Assembly: GCF_000001735.4 (NCBI RefSeq)
Contig: NC_003075.7
Coordinates: 1,737,001 to 1,801,000 of the forward strand
Length of the DNA: 64,000 nucleotides
From: Arabidopsis thaliana
Taxonomy: Eukaryota > Streptophyta > Magnoliopsida > Brassicales > Brassicaceae
Direction: 5' to 3'
A program made the translations under genes and the position numbers. Of the stretch, positions 56,323 to 64,000 are shown piece by piece. The notes beneath the pieces are model-generated. The model did not search any database and was not told the DNA's origin. It was given only the letters and a program-made list of their open reading frames with translations. Positions within the stretch are counted from its first letter, which is position 1. Each line of letters opens with the position of its first letter.

Positions 56323-57660
56323 CTAAAAACGTTTGAGATGAGCGGCATTCCATGCTCTGCGAACTATTTTGCCTTCCATGTTAATGAGACGATAGACCCC
56401 GTTCCGGACTATGTGAGTGATTTTGTAAGGACCTTCCCAACTGATCCCCAATTTTCCAGCTCCTTTTTCAGCCGTGTTTTGCTGGATTCGGCGAAGGACC
56501 AGAGTTCCGACCTCGAATGATCTGTTTCGGACATTTGAGTTATAGTATCGAGCTGCGGCGTTATGATAGTTTTGCATCCGAACTAACGCTTGGTTGCGTC
56601 GTTCGTCGATAATATCAATCATATCAACCATCATTTGGTTGTTCGCAGCCTCGTTCTGGGGATTTTGTACTCTTCTCGTACTCGGGACTTTGATCTCGGC
56701 TGGGATAACTGCTTCCATTCCATGAAAGAGAGCGAAGGGGGTCTCACCGGTAGCTCTCCTAGGAGTTGTACGGATTGCCCATAACACGTTTTGTAACTCT
56801 CCGAACCAAGCTCCCTTATACTCATTTAGTTTTTTTTTGAGGTTCGAGATGATCGTTTTATTCATCGCCTCGGCCTGACCATTCCCTTGCGGGTTGCGAG
56901 GTGTTGACCGACTGAGGCGGATTTGCCACCTTGCACAAAAAACTTCAAACTGTTAGGAGATTAACTGAGGCCCATTGTCGGTTACTATTTCATACGGCAT
57001 GTCGTGCCTACAGATGATTTCCTTCCAAATGAACTGGGGGACTTGTACCTGAGTTATGTTTGAGTAGGCTGCAGCTTTAACCCACTTCGAGAAATAGTCG
57101 GTTAGAACAAGTAGGAATCTGACTCCCCGAGTTGAAACGTGAAGTGGTCCAATGTTGTCCATAGACCATTTCATGAATGGATAAGGTGACGATACCGAAG
57201 TGAGAAGTTCGGCGGGTTGAAGGATATACGGTGCGTGCTTCTGACACTACACACAGCGGCGTGCATACGCTTTGCAATCCGCTACCATTGTGGGCCAGAA
57301 ATAACCGTACTTTTTTACTTTAAAGGCCAAAGAGCGACCTCCAGAGTGGTTTCCACAAGTTCCATCGTGGATTTCTTTTATGACAGTCCGAGTTTGTTCC
57401 CCGAAAATACAAATAGCATCCGGAGCCGAGATGATTCTTCTGTATAAAATGCCATCTGCTACGCAGAAACGAGCACAAGTGGTCTTCAGCTTTCGAGCGT
57501 CCCACTTGTCGGTAGGGAGTACCCCGTTGAGGATGTAGTCTCGGATTGGTTCTCTCCAGTCTGCCCCCCAGTCGTGAGGTGTCTGATTATCAGGGACTTC
57601 GGGACTATTTGGACCAGACAATTCTTCGGTAATTGGAGGCGGGACAACCTTTGGAACGTC
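56323..57660 (-). pseudogene. Tat-clade integrase and C-terminal domain
   Basis: Minus-strand pieces: WREPIRDYILNGVLPTDKW and RRIISAPDAICIF (57621-57247); zinc region ending RRCV-stop-CQKHAP; catalytic core [45 protein letters not shown] (57174-56953); [10 protein letters not shown] with the Glu (~56880); and an open frame 56865-56323 with [18 protein letters not shown] and a C-terminal domain ending [19 protein letters not shown] and [12 protein letters not shown] and E are all present, but stops at about 57249, 56950 and elsewhere kill it. Integrase would insert the cDNA copy. Confidence 0.88.
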
Positions 57661-58289
57661 GTTTTCGTCATCGAGCTGCTGCAGGTCGGTATTGTTTTCT
57701 TGTGCTTCAGGCGGGACAAAATTTGATCTTTGAGATTTTGAAGCTCACTGCTTACACCATCCGGCTCCTGGGGAGACTCTGAGGTCGGACGTCTAAGGGA
57801 GGGCTCTACTCGAAATAATGATGGAGTTGGTGCGGTAACTCCATCAATAGGAAGGTCGGGATTTGCCGGGGTAGTCAGTACAACCTGGTTCTGGTTTGAA
57901 GTTGCCCCAACTTCAACTTGAGAGACGAGAGGTAACTGAGGTGGCGGAGTCTGCTGACCTGCTCCTGCCTGTGAAGTTTGGATGCTCGAACTGATGTCTC
58001 CTTGAAAATCAAGGCGTGAGCGAACTCCAGCGGTACGTGACACTCCGGCAGACAGGAAGTCAACTCGATCTGCGTACGCGTTGTGAGCTGTCCTTATTTC
58101 AGAATGGCTGGTGGTGAGCGCCGCGAGCTGCCCACTGCACTGTTCCTGAAAAGAAACGAACTTATCAGATAAAGAAGTTACTGCGGTTTGCTGTCGCTCG
58201 GTCTTGTCGGAGAGCTCTTGAAGCAGCTTCATGATATCGTCAAGGGTGGAGGCTTGGTCGCCGGAACTTTCGTTGCCGCTGGTGCTCAT
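57661..58289 (-). pseudogene. Tat-clade gag N-terminal fragment joined to integrase region
   Basis: The frame begins at an ATG at 58289-58287 (MSTSGNESSGDQASTLDDIM) and continues with coiled-coil-like KLLQELSDKTERQQ and a P/S/T-rich segment to SSELQNLKDQILSR (~57730). It then changes frame into sequence that precedes integrase (AQENNTDLQQLDDENDVPKV). The gag core, zinc knuckle, protease, RT and RNase H are all gone, so the junction near 57720 marks a large internal deletion. Confidence 0.7.
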
Positions 58290-58327
58290 GATGATTCAAC
58301 CGAAGCTCTAAAGTAAGAAGTTTAGAT

Positions 58328-58346
58328 GCCCCTCCTTCTAGCGCCA
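58328..58346 (-). other. Primer-binding site matching tRNA-Asn
   Basis: The plus strand here reads CCCCTCCTTCTAGCGCCA, which from memory is the 3' end of plant tRNA-Asn(GUU) plus CCA. The minus strand therefore carries the complementary primer site, 3 nt from the LTR. Confidence 0.7.
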
Positions 58347-58349
58347 AAT

Positions 58350-58814
58350 TGTGGATGTCGGAATCCACAATTAGGAATTTGTGGATTGTTATGAGGGCCT
58401 TAAACTTTGTTAGTGAAGCTAAGATCAAATCGGACAGTATTTCAGTTAATCGGAATATTTTGTATAGTCATTTTCTCGTCCCTTTTACAAATGATGAATC
58501 ACTCCTATTTATACAAATTAATCGAATATCTACGAAGTAAATTAACGCTTGAATCACGCCGCGAATCATGTCTCATTAATGTTTACGTTTCACATATCCA
58601 CCTCGCGCACTAACGCATTCTCATTTACTCCGCAGATTTCCGTTACGTGACGCTTAAAAATGATTCTTCAAATTGACCTGGCTCTGGTGGGCTTATTTTG
58701 GCCCACTCCATATTTGACAATCCTGGACTCATCGTTGAGGCTTTGACTCAGGCCCATTTAAAGAATGATGACGGATCTCGGGCCAAAGCAAAGATACGAG
58801 ATCCGACATCCACA
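58350..58814 (-). repeat. Tat-clade 5' LTR
   Basis: 465 bp, with the same 12-bp terminal inverted repeats as its partner. Confidence 0.9.
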
Positions 58815-58819
58815 GTTAG

Positions 58820-59057
58820 CTACATCAACAACAACCAGGGTGGCTACAAAGGATACAACAACTTCAAAACCAACAACCCCAACCTCTCCTATCGCAGCAT
58901 AAACGTTGCTAATCCTCAGGATCAGGTGTACCCTCCACAACAACAACAAGGTCAAAACAAACCTTTTATTCCCTACAACCAAGGTTTTGTTCCCAAGCAG
59001 CAATTTCAGTGGAACCACCAGCCGCAACCACCACATGGGTTTGCACCTCAGCAAAAC
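58820..59057 (+). pseudogene. Athila gag, second part
   Basis: After the GTTAG target copy the Athila frame resumes: SYINNNQGGYKGYNNFK, NPNLSYRSINVANPQDQVYP, a Q-rich stretch, NKPFIPYNQGF and QFQWNHQPQPPHGF. It is the N/Q-rich tail of Athila Gag. The Tekay-like LTR stops it at 59058. The remainder of Athila (protease to 3' LTR) is not in the window. Confidence 0.88.
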
Positions 59058-60326
59058 TGTAACGCCCGCGATCCTCAATAGGATCGTTGGCTAAGACTTG
59101 GTCCGAGAGTAGAAGGTGGAGTCTCGGACAAGCGAGAAGGAGCTGGCCATAAGCTCGGACAAAGGGGAAATCATGCGGGCTAAGCTAGGATCGTAAAGAA
59201 ATTAACTGGGTCAGCTCGCCCAAAGCTCAAGCTCAGCTGGAAGGAGTGACGGTTACTCAGGTCGAGTGACAGTCCAGCTCGGGCAGCTGGACGAGTGACG
59301 GTTGAGCTCGAGGTAGCTGGACGAGTGACGGTTGAGCTCGAGGTAGCTGGACGAGTGACGGACTAGCTGGGCGGTTATGGGCGAAGAGATACAACTCTTC
59401 GGAAAGGTGCAACTCTTCGGAAGGGCGCAACTCTTCGGAAAGGTGCAAGGAACGGATGTGTTGATTCGGGAAGCATCCATTCGCCCCCTATATAAGGAAG
59501 GGCGCCCAGGACCATTCTACTCACCATAACACACCGAAAACACAAGAAACTCACCATTAAAACTCTCTCCCTCTTGGGAGAATAAATAGTCTTAGGATTC
59601 GGTAGTCGGGCTGTGGCCGACAATAAAGAAGGAGGGTCGGATCGACCTAACCTCGAGAAGGAAGGTAAGGGATCCTAGACTTTGAGTCTAAGGGTTCTAG
59701 GATGTGAATTAGTAGTCGGATCCTTGAAAAGATCGACTAGAGGGCTGGGTAGTATCCGGGTCATGTGCATCCTACACAAGACTCGGTCTGAGTAGGGATC
59801 GGCTGAGGCCGAGACGCGGCTCGGCAGAGGACCGGCGGGTCTTAACTGACCTGCCGAGAATCGGCTGGACTGATGCGCGATCTTCCCCTCTCTGAATTCT
59901 CTCCACGGATCCGAGTAGTGTATGGCATATAGAGCATTGCATGGACTTGCATATGATTAAGTAAATGAGATTACTTATGGCTCTATGACTTTCAGGAACG
60001 AATGGTGATCGTGGGAAGGACTTGGCTTAGGCGCGAGAGACTCAAGGCCGGGATGATGGGTGGTGATAGTTCGGATAGTCTAGGGATCGATTATATGACT
60101 TGTAATAGCTTATATGCAAACTCATAAGTTGTATCGAATCCTTTGCTTGATCAATAAAGTATCCGATTGTTTGTTTACTCTATTTGTCTCATATATTGAA
60201 TCACGGAATCATATGGAACGGATTAGACTAGGAAAGAACCTCATAAACGGTTAGGGCCGAGTCACTTAGTGGCTTGGGTCGAGAGAACTCGTCCGGACTT
60301 TAGGCAGTCCGGATCGGGGCCTTTCA
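59058..60326 (+). mobile_element. 5' LTR of a Tekay/Del-like chromovirus
   Basis: About 1269 bp from TGTAACGCCCGCG to GGCCTTTCA, followed by a primer site and gag. It contains three near-identical 37-bp direct repeats (GCTGGACGAGTGACGGTTGAG at about 59287-59340) and a triple AACTCTTCGGAA repeat (59391-59440). A TATA-like CCCTATATAAGG is at 59486-59497. It interrupts Athila gag; the left target copy would be AAAAC (59053-59057). The partner LTR is beyond the window. Confidence 0.8.
59486..59497 (+). promoter_or_regulatory. TATA box in Tekay-like LTR
   Basis: CCTATATAAGGA lies in the first half of the LTR, the usual U3 promoter position. Confidence 0.6.
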
Positions 60327-60329
60327 AGT

Positions 60330-60341
60330 TGGTATCAGAGC
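60330..60341 (+). other. Primer-binding site (initiator tRNA-Met)
   Basis: TGGTATCAGAGC, 3 nt after the LTR end, matches the initiator tRNA-Met 3' end. Confidence 0.85.
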
Positions 60342-60475
60342 ATGCTTGGTTCTAGGACTAGGTGTTGGGTTAAGGGGTATCACCACTCGTCGGCTTGAGA
60401 ATCTCGCGGTAGTTGCTCTTTACTCTTTTGCGATTTTACTAGGAGTTATGTGGATTAACTTTGGAGGTTTCGCAG

Positions 60476-61780
60476 ATGGGTAAGAGCAGCAAAACAGGAA
60501 AGAGTAAGAAGGACAAGGGCATTGTCGAGGAGACTTTGGTTGAGGAGAAAACGATGATCAACGAGAAAACCAGAGTCGGGACGATGCTCGATGGGACAGA
60601 CTCGGTCGGACCTGAGACCGGGAAGAAGTCCATAAATGAGGAAGCACGGGAGAGTAGCGGTGCAAGGGACAACACGGATAACCGGAACAATACTCCAACG
60701 GCCCAAGAACAGTGGGATTTGATGAAAGGAATGATGGCGCAACTAGCCACATTAACCAAGGCCATTGTAGCAAATCCGGTGGTCCAAAGAGTGGATAACC
60801 AAAAGGACGATGAATTGGAAGTTGTGGAAGTGAATCCGCAACCGAATCATGGGAGAAAAAGGGGAGACTATCTGAGTCTTCTCGAACATGTCTCAAGGCT
60901 GGGCACGAGACACTTCATGGGCAGTACGGACCCGATTGTGGCCGATGAGTGGAGGAGTAGACTCAAGAGGAACTTCAAGTCTACCCGCTGTCCTGAGGAT
61001 TACCAAAGGGACATTGCGGTCCACTTCCTTGAACGAGACGCCCATAACTGGTGGTTAACCGTCGAGAAACGCAGAGGGGACGAGGTCCGGTCCTTTGCGG
61101 ATTTCGAAGACGAGTTTAACAAGAAGTACTTTCCACCGGAGGCTTGGGATAGGCTTGAATGTGCGTACCTCGACCTAGTTCAAGGGAACCGCACGGTGCG
61201 TGAATATGATGAGGAATTTAACCGCCTAAGGCGTTATGTGGGACGTGAACTTGAGGAGGAACAAGCTCAAGTGCGCTGATTTATCCGTGGACTAAGGATA
61301 GAGATCCGCAACCATTGTTTGGTCCGACCATTCAACTCGGTTTCCGAATTGGTTGAAAGGGCAGCAATGATTGAGGAAGGGATCGAGGAGGAGAGGTACT
61401 TGAACCGGGAGAAAGCACTGATCCGGAACAATCAATCCACCAAACCCGCGGATAAGAAAAGGAAATTTGACAAGGTGGATAACACCAAGTCCAATGCTAA
61501 GACCGGGGAATGCGTGACCTGTGGTAAGAGCCACAGCGGAACTTGCTGGAAGGCCATAGGTGCATGTGGCCGGTGTGGAAGCAAGGACCATGCGATCCAA
61601 ATTTGCCCGAGAATGGAACTAGGACAGTCCAAGGTTCTCGGTGAAGAGACAAGGACTTGTTTCTATTGCGGAAAGACTGGACATCTAAAGCGAGAGTGCC
61701 CTAAGTTGACTGCGGAGAAGCAGGCCGGACAAAGGGACAATCGCGGGGGAAATGGACTGCCGCCTCCCCCAAAGCGGTAA
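60476..61780 (+). pseudogene. Chromovirus gag with zinc knuckles, one stop
   Basis: ATG 60476 (MGKSSKTGKSKKDKG); the frame reaches TGA at 61277-61279, where the family has Arg (CGA to TGA), and resumes at once (FIRGLRIEIRNHC) to 61780. The Gag core reads FMGSTDPIVADEWRSRL, AHNWWLTVEKRRG, FEDEFNKKYFP and VREYDEEFNRL. Two Cys/His motifs follow: a variant CVTCGKSHSGTCWK...CGRCGSKDHAIQICP and the classic knuckle CFYCGKTGHLKRECP. Apart from the single stop it is well preserved, so the insertion is fairly young. Confidence 0.92.
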
Positions 61781-62105
61781 GCCGTGGCACTGCGAGTTTA
61801 TGAGTTGTCGGAGGAAGCTAAGGATGCCGGAAACTTCAGGGCGATCACTGGTACGTTCTCACAACTCCCTATTCATTATTTCAATAACTGCATTTGCATT
61901 GCATCATGCATATGGGAAAGGGGAGGTACTCAGCATTCTAAGGGAATGTGTAGGGACCTTGAGAGTAGGTGACGTAGTAACGCACACTCTATTTGATTCT
62001 GGGGCTACACATTGTTTTGTTAGTCCGGAATTGGTTGAAACAGGTGGGTTCAGGGCCAACAGACGTGAGGAAAACGGCTTTCCTGACAAGGTACGGCCAC
62101 TTTGA
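61781..62105 (+). pseudogene. Chromovirus aspartic protease, truncated
   Basis: Contains [18 protein letters not shown] (61990-62040) with the DSGA active-site motif. The sequence then jumps, near 62050-62062, to the middle of RT, so the protease C-terminus and the RT N-terminus are deleted. Confidence 0.8.
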
Positions 62106-64000
62106 GTTTGTGGTCATGCCATTCGGATTGACCAATGCACCAACAGCCTTCATGAAAATGATGAATGGGGTATTCCGGGATTTCTTAGACGAGTTTGTTA
62201 TCATCTTCATTGACGATATCCTTGTTTACTCGAAATCTTGGGAAGCTCACCAAGAACATCTAAGGGCGGTGCTGGAACAGCTAAGGGAACATGAGCTATT
62301 TGCGAAGTTAAGTAAATGCTCATTTTGGCAAAGGAGCGTTGGTTTTCTTGGTCATGTTATCTCGGACTAGCGGGGTATTACCGAAGGTTCGTAATGAGTT
62401 TTGCGAGCATGGCCCAACCCTTGACTCGACTGATCGGAAAAGACACCGCATTCAACTGGTCGGATGAGTGCGAGAAAAACTTCCTGGAGTTAAAGGCCAT
62501 GTTGACTAATGCACCGGTATTGGTCTTACCGGAGGAAGGTGAGCCCTATACGGTTTATACGGACGCATCCGTAGTGGGACTAGAATGCGTACTGATGCAA
62601 AAGGGGAGTGTTATCGCATACGCATCAAGGCAATTACGGAAACATGAGAAGAATTACCCTACGCATGATTTGGAAATGGCCGCGGTAGTATTTGCCTTGA
62701 AGATTTGGCGATCATACTTGTATGGTGCTAAAGTTCAAATCTATACTGACCACAAAAGCCTAAAGTACATATTCACCCAGCCGGAGTTGAATCTAAGGCA
62801 AAGAAGGTGGATGGAACTTGTGGCGGATTACGACTTGGATATAGCGTACCATGCGGGCAAGGCCAACCAAGTCGCCGACGCCCTGAGTAGGAGGCGCTCG
62901 GAAGTTGAGGCGGAACGGAGCCAAGTGGACTTGGTTAACATGATGGGGACATTGCATGTGAATGCCTTGTCTAAAGAAGTTGAACCCTTAGGGTTGGGAG
63001 CCGCCGATCAGGCCAACCTGCTTAGTAGGATCCGGCTGGCTCAGGAACGGGACGAGGAGATAAAAGGATGGGCACTAAACAATAAGACCGAGTACCAAAC
63101 CTCGAACAATGGTACAATCGTGGTGAACGGTCGAGTATGTGTGCCGAACAATAGGGCATTAAAGGAGGAGATCCTAAGAGAGGCGCATCAATCGAAGTTC
63201 TCAATCCATCCTGGGTCGAACAAGATATACCGCGACCTTAAAAGGTACTACCATTGGGTAGGAATGAAGAAAGACGTGGCCAGATGGGTGGCCAAGTGCC
63301 CGACTTGTCAACTGGTCAAAGCGGAGCATCAAGTACCAAGTGGGTTGTTACAAAACCTACCTATACCGGAATGGAAGTGGGACCACATAACGATGGACTT
63401 CGTCACTGGTAGACCGATTGACTAAGTCTGCGCACTTCATGGCGATCTCGGATAAGGATGGAGCAGAAATCATTGCCGAGAAGTATATAGACGAGATCGT
63501 GCGGTTACATGGGATTCCAGTTAGTATAGTGTCAGACTGAGACACAAGGTTCACGTCAAAGTTTTGGAAGGCTTTCCAAAAGGCCTTAGGAACTCGAGTG
63601 AACCTAAGTACTGCCTACCACCCACAGACGGACGGACAGTCCGAACGAACGATTCAAACCCTCGAGGACATGTTGAGGGCATGCGCCTTGGATTGGGGAG
63701 GAAACTGGGAGAAATATCTAAGGTTAGTAGAGTTTGCATACAATAATAGTTTTCAAGCTAGTATTGGTATGTCTCCCTATGAGGCGTTGTATGGCCGAGC
63801 TTGTAGAACACCGTTGTGTTGGACGCCCGTGGGCGAACGTCGGTTGTTTGGACCTATCATCGTGGATGAAACCACGGAGAGAATGAAGTTCTTAAAAATC
63901 AAGTTAAAGGAAGCCCAAGATCGACAGAAAAGCTACGCCAACAAACGTCGAAAGGAATTGGAATTCCAAGTAGAAGATTTGGTGTACTTAAAGGCGATGA
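62060..64000 (+). pseudogene. Chromovirus pol (RT, RNase H, integrase), with internal deletions
   Basis: [33 protein letters not shown] and [12 protein letters not shown] (62060-62365). After a deletion junction near 62366 comes [19 protein letters not shown]. RNase H follows: [36 protein letters not shown] and [12 protein letters not shown]. The integrase zinc region is [18 protein letters not shown]...CPTCQLVK. The core is entered at MDFVTGRP, with a third small deletion near 63410-63425, then KSAHFMA, [17 protein letters not shown] (TGA 63538-63540, CGA expected) and [39 protein letters not shown]. It continues past the window end. A non-autonomous, Tekay/Del-like copy. Confidence 0.9.

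Larger units (their letters stand above)
52321..58814 (-). mobile_element. Tat-clade element with antisense gene, internally deleted
   Basis: A 6494 bp element with LTRs at 52321-52777 (457 bp) and 58350-58814 (465 bp), both bounded by TGTGGATGTCGG...CCGACATCCACA. It is flanked by the perfect 5-bp duplication GTTAG (52316-52320 and 58815-58819). The primer site beside the right LTR sets the minus orientation. Contents in transcription order: gag start, integrase, then an oppositely oriented spliced gene between integrase and the 3' LTR. Protease, RT and RNase H are missing. LTR differences (about 15 plus an 8-bp indel) indicate some age. The layout with an antisense accessory gene is known for the Tat lineage (for example ATLANTYS-like elements). 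Confidence 0.93.

Overview
This is a plant nuclear window, most likely from Arabidopsis or a close Brassicaceae relative and from a pericentromeric or otherwise heterochromatic, transposon-dense region. The evidence is an Athila Ty3/gypsy element (long LTR, tRNA-Asp-type primer site, gag), Tat-clade elements with an antisense accessory gene, several copia lineages, L1-type LINE, CACTA, hAT, mariner, MULE and Helitron pieces, and only one convincing host gene. There are no prokaryotic features, rRNA, tRNA genes or CRISPR.

Layout. 1-5384: three tandem copies of a ~1.9 kb unit rich in GCGAGG/CTCGCA motifs. 5385-6785: truncated LTR element, inserted in a Tat-like gypsy element on the minus strand (6786-10544). 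That element is itself inserted in a CACTA transposase (10545-11835). 11838-12269: Helitron-type 3' ends. 12270-18807: complete copia element with matching LTRs, an ACAGT target duplication and a 1058-codon pol, but almost no gag. 18813-24200: AT-rich DNA with tandem duplications, an LTR-like block and a Myb/SANT-like pseudogene. 24200-34789: a decayed minus-strand copia element interrupted by a 5'-truncated LINE (which carries a solo Athila LTR), a hAT element with 8-bp target duplication, and a retroposon inside the 5' LTR.

35114-37380: the host gene, a five-exon minus-strand DUF3537-type multi-pass membrane protein. A ~1 kb retroposon lies just upstream of its TATA box, and a related copy lies beyond its 3' end. 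38572-49518: AT-rich spacer with a Helitron 3' end, a 1.7 kb retroposon with 19-bp target duplication, a mariner-like transposase pseudogene, a minisatellite and the N-terminus of a MULE/VANDAL-type transposase.

49519-64000: a nested set. Athila interrupts the MULE gene. Athila gag is interrupted by a 6.5 kb Tat-clade element (GTTAG duplication, RT deleted, antisense accessory gene retained), and again by a Tekay/Del-like chromovirus that runs off the window end.

The reading frames do not form a shared pathway; they record successive insertions and decay. Many stop codons look like CGA-to-TGA changes, as expected from deamination of methylated cytosine. I found no clearly new functional system. 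The best leads are the 1.9 kb array, the gag-less copia, the RT-less Tat element with its retained antisense gene, and the retroposon in the host-gene promoter.
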